Shown: one piece after another, positions 1 to 5,481 of the stretch
Layout of the letters: each line of letters begins with the position of its first letter
How positions within the stretch are numbered: the first letter of the stretch is position 1
Source of the DNA: CBDUBS01 sp965365445
GTDB taxonomy: Bacteria > Bacteroidota > Rhodothermia > Rhodothermales > DASSAV01
Length of the DNA: 6,662 bases
Direction: 5' to 3'
Assembly: GCA_965365445.1 (NCBI GenBank)
Contig: CBDUBS010000202.1
Location: 1-6,662, forward strand
The notes under the pieces: model-generated
Database searches by the model: none
What the model was told of the DNA's origin: nothing
The model's input: only the letters and a program-made list of their open reading frames with translations
Translations under genes and position numbers: made by a program

Positions 1-214
1 ACCGGCCAAGAATGACTTTTCCTTCATTTGCTACGACCTAAGCCACATCGCCGATTACGCCCGTGTGGGAAACCAGGCTTTTAAGCTGATGAAGAAAGTA
101 TTGCCCGGCCCCTTTACGTTTATCCTCGAAGCAACCGGCAGCGTCCCTAAACCGATGAGCAATAAAGCAAGCCGGGGCAGCATCGTGGCGGTCCTCCTGA
201 AAGGATTACGCTGA
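1..214 (+). pseudogene. YciO/Sua5 (YrdC-domain) family protein, 5' cut by window, C-terminus prematurely ended
   Basis: Frame 2 is open from the left edge to TGA at 212-214 and gives about 70 residues. They contain FSFICYDLSHIADY, then AFKLMKKVLPGPFTFIL and a VPKPM segment, which closely follow the YciO branch of the YrdC/Sua5 family (L-threonylcarbamoyladenylate synthase fold; E. coli YciO reads DLSELSTY, AFRLMK and YTFIL at the same places). In the family a KRKTxGxRxP block and another 70 to 80 residues, including an STS motif, follow the VP segment. Here the match stops after SNK, and 15 unrelated residues lead to the stop. The frame two bases further on (about 171-245) reads PPERITL and then MGRLL, weakly like the missing 'VPxxxI...LGxPLL' stretch, which suggests a frameshift. 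The alternative is a truncated but expressed protein or a sequencing error. Family assignment is fairly sure; loss of function is inferred. Confidence 0.6.
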
Positions 215-452
215 TATGTACGATGGGACGGCTCTTACGATTCCGCCGCGGACCGGAAATATTTGGAAATAAGCAGCCGGCTGGTCCAGGATTGAAAGCC
301 GAAGGCGCATCGTCATCCCGATATTCAGCCCTTCCGATACGCCTGTCGGATCCGCCGGGCCGGAAAAAAACAGTCTGCGCGGAGGCGCTCGCCCGGGCGA
401 GCGGAATGTCATCCGGCGCATCGCGATTTGCGCCCAACCCCCCAAACAGATT

Positions 453-478
453 AAGCCTGAGGCTTGTCAGGCTTTTTT
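453..478 (+). terminator. Rho-independent terminator
   Basis: AAGCCTGA (453-460) pairs perfectly with TCAGGCTT (467-474) around the six-base loop GGCTTG, and the run of T continues to 478. This is a classic intrinsic terminator for rightward transcription. It lies about 240 bases after the stop of the YciO-like fragment, so it probably ends transcription entering from the left and insulates the curlin gene. The opposite strand has no T run after the stem. Confidence 0.8.
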
Positions 479-497
479 CCGTAAGATCCTTTTTTTA

Positions 498-530
498 TGT
501 AAAGCATTCCATACAAGGAATGTTATTACA
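498..530. promoter_or_regulatory. Interrupted inverted repeat, possible operator or hairpin
   Basis: TGTAA (498-502) and CATTCC (505-510) are mirrored by GGAATG (517-522) and TTACA (526-530) around the spacer ATACAA. That makes 11 paired positions in two blocks, with unequal gaps of 2 and 3 bases between the blocks. There is no T run directly after it, so it does not look like a terminator. It is AT-richer than its surroundings and lies about 250 bases upstream of the curlin start. It could be a binding site for a dimeric regulator or an RNA hairpin in a long leader; the sequence does not decide which. Confidence 0.4.
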
Positions 531-776
531 GACCATATCGGGGTATATCCATACGGAACCCTGAGCCGAAACCACCACCATATAACCGGGATAGAGGACC
601 CATCACGACGTACACCAGGCAACCGCCTGACAGATCAACTACCGGAGTGTACCGCACGGCCATGCATGGAGACCTCCGGCTGTTGACCCGGCCCGGGCAG
701 ACGGACCCTTTCCTCTGCCTTCCTTCAGCATCGCGGCAGGCCCGAAAAAGGGCAACCCGCATCACTCAGGGAGATC

Positions 777-1862
777 ATGAAAAAGGTAACAACCCTTCTT
801 ATCGCCGTCCTGTTTACCTCGGCTGCTTTCGGGCAATCGGCGATCAGCACGCAATCCGGCGATTACAACATCGCCCTCATCGAGCAGTCCGGCTCCGGAC
901 ACAACGCCGACATCACGACCATCGGCGATGCTGCCAGTGCCAACCAGGGCAACACCGCCACCATCCGGCAGACCTCTACCGGGATGGGCGATGAAGCCAT
1001 CATCGAGCAGGGCCGAGAAAGCTCCGGCTCCGTTCGCAGCACGGATGCCCTCATCGAGCAGCAGGGGAATGACGGAAGCGTCGGGGCCAACGTCGCCAAG
1101 ATCAGCCAGAATCTGTATAACCTGGGCAGACGCGCCGGCTCCACCGTTCTCCAAAACGGCTCCGGCAACAACGCCTATACCGTTCTGGAAGCAAACAAGG
1201 CGGGCGATAAGGACCGTACGATGATCGATCAGGACGGGTTCAGCAACGACGCCTACCAGCTCAAAGCCGACGAGCGCGGCGGCGACCTGACCATCGAGCA
1301 GAATAATATGGCGAGCGGTCCGGGCGCCGCAGGCAACTTTGCGAGGCAGTTCGCCAATGCCGGCGAGGGAAACGTGCTCATGATCCGTCAGGTTGGAGAC
1401 GCCAACCAGGCCGTCCAGAACCTGGCTGAAAGCTCCACCGCGCAGACATTTCAGTACGGGAGCGGCAACGAAGCATACGTATACACCACCAACGGCGCAG
1501 ATGACAACATCTACGTCGTGCAGGGATGGGAGGTGGACGACAATCCCTCCTCCGATAACTTCGCAGAGATCCGCGCCGACGGCGGAGGCAACCTCGTTAT
1601 TCTGGAACAGGACGGAGCGGGCGAGAACAGCGCCGATATGAACGTCTCCGGCGGCGCCACCGTATTTACCGTTCAATCCGGGAAGGGCAACGTAATTACC
1701 GGCGTGGGCGGAACCGACCCGGCCAACATCCTCAACGGCAGTTCGCTCACGGTAGGCCAGGGGGGCAACTACAATAATGCTTTCGTGGATATGCACGCCG
1801 GCGGGTACGGTGAGATCTCACAGTCGGGCAATTACAACTCCACCACGATCGTCCAGCCGTAA
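777..1862 (+). CDS. Curlin-repeat functional amyloid protein (CsgA/CsgB-like)
   Basis: 361 residues. It is predicted to be the secreted subunit of curli-like amyloid fibres on the cell surface. A Sec signal peptide covers residues 1-19 or so (MKK, hydrophobic stretch, SAAFG before Q20). The rest is built of loose curlin repeats with the Q-x-G-x-x-N-x-A / I-x-Q ladder, for example QSGDYNIALIEQ (26-37), QNGSGNNA (126-133), QYGSGNEA (226-233), QVGDANQA (205-212), QDGAGENSA (278-286), QGGNYNNA (328-335) and QSGNYN (349-354); IEQ recurs at 35, 76, 93 and 173. E. coli CsgA is about 150 residues with five regular repeats, so this protein is much longer and its repeats are irregular, with acidic and Gly-rich inserts. 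I cannot tell whether it is the major (CsgA) or nucleator (CsgB) type. AGGGAG (768-773) lies just before the ATG. It is followed by csgH, a lipoprotein gene and csgE. Confidence 0.88.
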   Translation: MKKVTTLLIAVLFTSAAFGQSAISTQSGDYNIALIEQSGSGHNADITTIGDAASANQGNTATIRQTSTGMGDEAIIEQGRESSGSVRSTDALIEQQGNDGSVGANVAKISQNLYNLGRRAGSTVLQNGSGNNAYTVLEANKAGDKDRTMIDQDGFSNDAYQLKADERGGDLTIEQNNMASGPGAAGNFARQFANAGEGNVLMIRQVGDANQAVQNLAESSTAQTFQYGSGNEAYVYTTNGADDNIYVVQGWEVDDNPSSDNFAEIRADGGGNLVILEQDGAGENSADMNVSGGATVFTVQSGKGNVITGVGGTDPANILNGSSLTVGQGGNYNNAFVDMHAGGYGEISQSGNYNSTTIVQP

Positions 1863-1882
1863 CGGAATCAACACGAAGTTCA

Positions 1883-1917
1883 GCGGGGCGCTCCTACGTT
1901 GAAGGGGCGCCCCCTTC
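1883..1917 (+). terminator. GC-rich hairpins after the curlin gene, possible terminator or attenuator
   Basis: GAAGGGG (1901-1907) pairs with CCCCTTC (1911-1917) around the loop CGC. Alternatively GGGGCGC (1885-1891) can pair with GCGCCCC (1907-1913), so the two foldings exclude each other. Only a weak T-rich tract follows (TTTGTT, 1921-1926), so this is not a strong intrinsic terminator. Placed 20-55 bases after the curlin stop, it could partly end transcription and so give more curlin message than message for the accessory genes. It could also protect the 3' end of the curlin RNA. The remaining bases up to 2128 show nothing I can call. Confidence 0.45.
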
Positions 1918-2128
1918 CAGTTTGTTCGATCAGGGTTCGGGGAGACGGAATACGCCCTCCGCCTCCTCCTGATAATCCTGCATATACATGCCGCAACGAC
2001 CCATACGAACCTGTAGCTAAAGGTATAGGAATCAAGATGTCAGGACAGGCGTTACAGAGGAGCGGCCCCATGGCGGCAATTCCGGGCGCCGACCCGCGTG
2101 ACATCAAATACACCGGAGGGCAATCGGT

Positions 2129-2479
2129 ATGTGGATGGTTATCATTGCGTTCGGGCTGGCGGCGGGGAGCGTCCCACCGGATTCCATTGCGGCCGAAATC
2201 GGGGTGGAACGCTCCGATACAGGCGTAACGCTTACGGCCCGCTATCATGGAACGGCAGACGACGAGCTGGAGTACCGGCTGGTGGTTCGGAAAAGCGGTC
2301 CTGCCGGAACTTCAGATAGCAGCCAGTCGGGACGGTTCGTGCCGTCCGGTGAGGGCGGGCATACGCTGAGCACCTCCCGGGTAAACCTGTCCGACGGCGA
2401 CCATCTGGCGGCTACCCTGGTGCTGACCCGCCGGGGGGACGTGGTGGCGCGGGACGAATACCGGTATCCCGAACCATAG
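2129..2479 (+). CDS. csgH: CsgH-type curli assembly chaperone
   Basis: 116 residues with an N-terminal signal peptide (MWMVIIAFGLAAG, likely cut near SIAA, residues 19-22). The mature part is a small, Cys-free beta-sandwich candidate. The most telling piece is residues 49-70, which begin YRLVVRKSGPAGTS and continue with SSQSGRF. That pattern, followed by an L-(S)-x-V-x-L-x-x-GD-x-L-x-A-x-L-x-L block (80-99), is typical of the CsgH family. CsgH proteins share the fold of E. coli CsgC and stop curlin subunits from forming amyloid in the periplasm, but lack the CxC motif of CsgC; no Cys is present here either. GGAGGG (2115-2120) sits 8 bases before the ATG, which supports this start. The position behind a curlin gene fits the role. 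Family by motif recognition; binding to this particular curlin is inferred. Confidence 0.8.
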   Translation: MWMVIIAFGLAAGSVPPDSIAAEIGVERSDTGVTLTARYHGTADDELEYRLVVRKSGPAGTSDSSQSGRFVPSGEGGHTLSTSRVNLSDGDHLAATLVLTRRGDVVARDEYRYPEP

Positions 2480-2601
2480 GAACGCTTCAAATATTCGCTT
2501 TAGCTTTTCATTTTCGGATACTAATTTGATCGTGGACCTATAGCTGGACGCCATTCCGTCGAAACTTGCAGGTAGGCCGGGTGCTGCCCGCGCTGCCGTT
2601 T

Positions 2602-2618
2602 CCTTCGAACCCTTCGAA
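2602..2618. repeat. Tandem CCTTCGAA repeat before the lipoprotein gene
   Basis: CCTTCGAA occurs at 2602-2609 and again at 2611-2618, a period of nine bases. Each copy contains the palindrome TTCGAA. The pair ends 16 bases before the preferred GTG start of the lipoprotein gene, where a ribosome binding site or a regulator site would be expected. No Shine-Dalgarno sequence is seen there. It may be chance or a small regulatory site. Confidence 0.3.
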
Positions 2619-2634
2619 TTGCGTAGTTTTTGCC

Positions 2635-3282
2635 GTGAAGCACATCATCTTCTCCTCTCTCCTGGCCCTCATACTGGCCCTCGGACTATCGGCATGCGAC
2701 GAAGCCTCCATCGAGCCCGAGCTTTCGGGAGACATCGAGGGCAAGGTCGTCGATTTCGAGACCCGGGCCACCCTCACCGGGGTGACCATCACGACCAACC
2801 CTCCCACCGTAGCGGTGGAGACGGATGGTTCGGGTACTTTTACGCTGGAAGGGCTCAACCCGGGCAACTATACGGTGGCCGCCTCGCGCACCGGGTATGA
2901 CGCCAACTCGGTAACGGTATCAGTGCGCGAAAACAGAACCACGCCCGTAACGCTGTCGCTCAAGAAAACCGTCGAGACGCCAAAGAAAGTGGCCGCCGTT
3001 GAAGTGGGCATCCTTACGTGGTCATCCCGCCTCGCAGGAGACAGCGCGTTCGTGGACGTGCAATACAACGTAAAGAATGTCGGCGAGGTGGACATCCCCA
3101 ATTACGAAGTCTACTTCCGGATACAGACGCCTACCTCGAAGTTCATGGAAGAAGTGAAAGGGAAGGATCTGAAAATCGGCCAGGCGGATGTAGCCCGCTT
3201 CGAGCGGTATTTGTTGAAGGACAAAGCCACCGACGTGGCGATCGACGGATACTGGATCGAGCAGCCGGCCGTTGCAAAATAG
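2635..3282 (+). CDS. Lipoprotein with carboxypeptidase-regulatory-like domain, in curli cluster
   Basis: 215 residues from GTG. This start is chosen because it places a lipoprotein signal peptide (KHIIFSSLLALILALGLSAC) at the very N-terminus, with lipobox LSAC and lipidated Cys21. The same frame is open up to a TTG at 2566, but that would put 23 non-membrane residues before the signal. Neither start has a clear ribosome binding site. After CDE (acidic residues directly behind the lipid Cys) come two parts. Residues about 31-112 are a beta-sandwich of the CarboxypepD_reg/CnaB-like type (GKVVD, then GSGTFTLEGLNPGNYTVAA and a GY). Residues about 118-215 form a second beta-rich domain with NVKNVGEVDIPNYEVYFRI, reminiscent of FxLYD-type domains. 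Function is unknown. It lies 9 bases before csgE, so a role at the envelope in curli assembly or anchoring is inferred from context only. Confidence 0.8.
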   Translation: MKHIIFSSLLALILALGLSACDEASIEPELSGDIEGKVVDFETRATLTGVTITTNPPTVAVETDGSGTFTLEGLNPGNYTVAASRTGYDANSVTVSVRENRTTPVTLSLKKTVETPKKVAAVEVGILTWSSRLAGDSAFVDVQYNVKNVGEVDIPNYEVYFRIQTPTSKFMEEVKGKDLKIGQADVARFERYLLKDKATDVAIDGYWIEQPAVAK

Positions 3283-3291
3283 GGCAAAGCG

Positions 3292-3879
3292 ATGCGGTGG
3301 ATAGGGGTAGCCGTGCTGATGATGCTGAGCAGCCTTCCGGCCCTGGGCCAGCAAACACCGGATAGCACCCGGCAGGTGATTGCCGTGCAGGCCGCCGCAG
3401 ATTCCGTCCGCTTCGAGATGCCGCAGGATACGACAGCCGCCTCCCTGACGACGGTACAGACGGATACGCTCCGCACCAACGTGCGGACGGCGGGCGAACA
3501 AAACGTGGATCAGGGACCCCAGACGACGGGCCTCAACCAGGAGGAAATAGTAGGCGGGGTGGAGGACGACGGGGTCCAACGCCTGGAGATCGACGGGCTG
3601 ATCGTAGACGAAACCCTCTCCAAGATAGGCCGGGATTTTTACGACTACTTCTACAGCCGCTGGCAGGCCCCACCGGACGCCGTCAACTTCACCGTCACGA
3701 TTACGGAACAGCCGGTGCCCGGCCTCGGGACGCGCGTGCTGGTAAAGGTGAACGACGAACTGGTGTTCCAGGCGCAGCTCCAACCCCGTGAGGAACTGAT
3801 CGAGAACGCAGCCCAGCAGGCTATCTACTATACGGCCGGCTCGTTACAACGGCGCGGCCCGACGACCATGCAGTTCTAG
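3292..3879 (+). CDS. csgE: CsgE-type curli secretion adaptor with long N-terminal extension
   Basis: 195 residues. The signal peptide is residues 1-19 (MRWIGVAVLMMLSSLPALG). The CsgE domain is at about 98-190: EIDGLIVDETLSKIGRDFYDYF (99-120) matches the hallmark of E. coli CsgE (GLLTDHTVSSIGHDFYRAF), followed by a conserved W, VTITEQP, a G-x-x-V-L-V-x-V-N strand, VFQAQLQPR and a C-terminal helix. CsgE binds the periplasmic side of the CsgG pore as a plug and guides curlin into it. E. coli CsgE is about 129 residues; here some 75 Thr-, Gln- and Asp-rich residues (20-95) separate signal and domain and look like a flexible linker. The start follows the lipoprotein stop by 9 bases; AGGG (3281-3284) overlaps that stop and can serve as a ribosome binding site, so the two are probably one transcript. 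No csgF or csgG follows. Confidence 0.87.
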   Translation: MRWIGVAVLMMLSSLPALGQQTPDSTRQVIAVQAAADSVRFEMPQDTTAASLTTVQTDTLRTNVRTAGEQNVDQGPQTTGLNQEEIVGGVEDDGVQRLEIDGLIVDETLSKIGRDFYDYFYSRWQAPPDAVNFTVTITEQPVPGLGTRVLVKVNDELVFQAQLQPREELIENAAQQAIYYTAGSLQRRGPTTMQF

Positions 3880-3909
3880 CCGCCGGACCCGATGCGTCGT
3901 CTCCCCACG

Positions 3910-3950
3910 CAACCGGCTGTCGGACGCACAGGAAACCCGGCCCCCGGTTG
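3910..3950 (+). terminator. Weak inverted repeat after csgE
   Basis: CAACCGG (3910-3916) is mirrored by CCGGTTG (3944-3950) with 27 bases between them. No T run follows, so at best it is a weak, non-canonical end signal for the curli transcript. It is the only dyad I see between csgE and zwf. Confidence 0.2.
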
Positions 3951-3980
3951 TAACGAATCCGGAAGCACGGCCGCCGGGAC

Positions 3981-4008
3981 TTGATCGCCGGCAGGCGCGT
4001 CGTAGTAT
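3981..4008 (+). promoter_or_regulatory. zwf: Candidate promoter for zwf-pgl
   Basis: TTGATC (3981-3986) and TAGTAT (4003-4008) are separated by 16 bases. This resembles a sigma-70-type promoter with four of six consensus bases in each box. Transcription would begin near 4015, about 25 bases before the zwf start. Many Bacteroidota use a different consensus, so this is only a candidate. Confidence 0.3.
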
Positions 4009-4038
4009 TCGGAAAAAATCATTCCGGCCTCCAACGGC

Positions 4039-5481
4039 ATGACCGACGCGCACCTGTTCATCGTGTTTGGCGCCACCGGCGACCTGATGCTGCGCAAGTT
4101 GCTTCCGGCGCTGTATGATTTCCTCCAGGGCGACCCCTCGGAATGCCGGGCGATGGTGCTCGGTACGTCGCTCTCCGACCTGGATGAAGATGCGTACCAG
4201 AAAGCCGCAACGCAGGCGCTGGTCGGCAAGGGCATCCCGGAGGAGGAAGCCCGGCGCTGGACCGGGCAATTCCTCCGGTACCAGCCGCTCCGGGAGCAAG
4301 GACCGGAGGGCTACCGTGCGCTCCGCCGGCGCATCGAATCGCTGGAGAAAGAACACGACCTGCCCGGAAACCGGGTGTTCTACCTGGCGGTGCCCCCTCG
4401 CGTGTTCGTGGACGCCGTCGAACGGCTCGGCGCGGCCGGGCTCAACCGCAGCGAGCCGGGATGGACGCGCCTGGTGATCGAAAAACCGTTCGGGCAGGAT
4501 CTCCCATCGGCCCGGTCCCTCAACCGGCACATCCACCGCTTCTTCTCGGAGGACCAGATTTACCGGATCGACCACTATCTCGGCAAGGAGACCGTCCAGA
4601 ACCTGATGGTGTTTCGCTTCGGCAACGCCATCTTCGAAAGCCTCTGGAATCGCGAGCACATCGAACGGGTGGATATCCTGGTGGCGGAAGATCTCGGCGT
4701 GGGAAGCCGGGCCGGGTATTTCGATGGGGTGGGCACATTCCGGGACATGATTCAGAACCACCTGACCCAGATCCTTACGCTCGTTGGAATGGAAGTGCCG
4801 GCCGTAGCCGGAGCGGAAGCCATCCGGCACGAGAAAATCAAGGTGCTCCAGAGCATCCGGACGGTAGAAACGAACGACGCCGTGTTCGGCCAGTACACCC
4901 GCGGCAAGCTCGACGGAGAAGCTACACCCGGATACCGAGAGGAATCCGGCATCGCATCGGACTCCGACACCGAAACCTACGTTGCCCTGCGCCTCTCGAT
5001 CAACAACTGGCGGTGGCAGGGGGTGCCGTTCGTGCTCCAGACCGGCAAGCGCCTCCCCAGACGCCTCACGCGCATCGCGGTCACGTTCCGCCGCCCGCCG
5101 GTGATGCTGTTCCGCTCGTACGATGAATGCCGCCTGGCTCCCAACGTGCTGCTCATCACGCTCCAGCCGGACGAGGGGTTCTCCCTCTCATTCGAGGTCA
5201 AGGAGCCGGGCAGCGAGATGTCGGTGACGAGCCGACAACTGGCCTTCCGGTACGAGGACGCCTTTGGAGTACTGCCGGATGCCTACCGAACCCTGCTGGA
5301 AGATGTCGTCCACGGAGATCAGACCCTTTTCGTTCACGCCGAGGAAGCGGAAGACGCCTGGCGGTTATACACGCCGCTGCTGGAAGAACGGCCCCCGATC
5401 CACTTTTATGCGGCCGGCGCCTGGGGGCCGCCGGAGGCCCGCCGCTTGCTCGAAGATACACCGGAGGCCCTCTATGCCTGA
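4039..5481 (+). CDS. zwf: Glucose-6-phosphate dehydrogenase
   Basis: 480 residues, full length for the family. It oxidises glucose 6-phosphate to 6-phosphogluconolactone and reduces NAD(P), the entry step of the oxidative pentose phosphate pathway in the cytosol. Visible motifs: Rossmann loop GATGDL (11-16) with RKLLPALY (19-26), EKPFG (148-152), the substrate signature RIDHYLGKE (176-184), and MIQNH (237-241), whose His241 corresponds to the catalytic base. TGKRL (335-339) also matches, but the usual Arg before it is Gln334. In the strand that normally reads G-x-A-R-S, where the Arg contacts the NADP 2'-phosphate, this protein has GTSLS (42-46), so that Arg is absent. An in-frame TAG lies shortly upstream, and ATG 4039 puts the Rossmann strand at the normal distance; no clear Shine-Dalgarno sequence precedes it. 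It overlaps pgl by 8 bases. Function is very secure; cofactor preference is open. Confidence 0.97.
   Translation: MTDAHLFIVFGATGDLMLRKLLPALYDFLQGDPSECRAMVLGTSLSDLDEDAYQKAATQALVGKGIPEEEARRWTGQFLRYQPLREQGPEGYRALRRRIESLEKEHDLPGNRVFYLAVPPRVFVDAVERLGAAGLNRSEPGWTRLVIEKPFGQDLPSARSLNRHIHRFFSEDQIYRIDHYLGKETVQNLMVFRFGNAIFESLWNREHIERVDILVAEDLGVGSRAGYFDGVGTFRDMIQNHLTQILTLVGMEVPAVAGAEAIRHEKIKVLQSIRTVETNDAVFGQYTRGKLDGEATPGYREESGIASDSDTETYVALRLSINNWRWQGVPFVLQTGKRLPRRLTRIAVTFRRPPVMLFRSYDECRLAPNVLLITLQPDEGFSLSFEVKEPGSEMSVTSRQLAFRYEDAFGVLPDAYRTLLEDVVHGDQTLFVHAEEAEDAWRLYTPLLEERPPIHFYAAGAWGPPEARRLLEDTPEALYA

Larger units (their letters stand above)
215..776. other. Long non-coding stretch between the YciO fragment and the curlin gene
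   Basis: No frame on either strand gives a recognisable protein here; the open frames have no family motifs and overlap one another. The part up to about 250 may hold out-of-frame remains of the YciO-like gene. The stretch also contains an intrinsic terminator (453-478) and an interrupted inverted repeat (498-530), listed separately. From about 540 to 776 it should contain the promoter and 5' leader of the curlin gene. A TATAAC box lies at 581-586 but has no matching -35 hexamer, and I see no Bacteroidota-type TAnnTTTG element, so I do not call a promoter. No tRNA or other structured RNA was recognised. Confidence 0.6.

Noticed and set aside
223..564. Open frame of 113 codons in the left non-coding stretch
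   Set aside because: It runs through the terminator at 453-478, and its translation is low in recognisable structure. Only its first part may be a frameshifted remnant of the YciO-like gene.
681..710. TTGACC (683-688) as a -35 box for the curlin gene
   Set aside because: No -10-like hexamer lies 16-18 bases downstream.
762..1796. Open frame of 344 codons on the minus strand across the curlin gene
   Set aside because: It is antisense to a gene with clear signal peptide and curlin repeats; its translation shows no family motifs and reflects the repetitive, GC-rich codons of the real gene.
777..1862. CRISPR array or DNA tandem repeat in the curlin gene
   Set aside because: The repetition is at the amino acid level only; there are no identical regularly spaced DNA repeats.
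1899..2228. Open frame of 109 codons before and overlapping csgH, with an internal ATG at 2038
   Set aside because: No motif or signal peptide, it overlaps the csgH start in another frame, and the good ribosome binding site at 2115-2120 serves csgH.
3022..3783. Open frame of 253 codons on the minus strand over the lipoprotein and csgE genes
   Set aside because: It spans two well-supported genes, has no recognisable domain, and has no signal other than length.
3844..4830. Open frame of 328 codons on the minus strand over zwf
   Set aside because: Antisense shadow of zwf; long antisense frames are common in GC-rich coding DNA.
5264..5473. Longer N-terminus for pgl inside zwf
   Set aside because: The extra 70 residues are Arg/Pro-rich out-of-frame zwf sequence; homology and the ribosome binding site favour ATG 5474.
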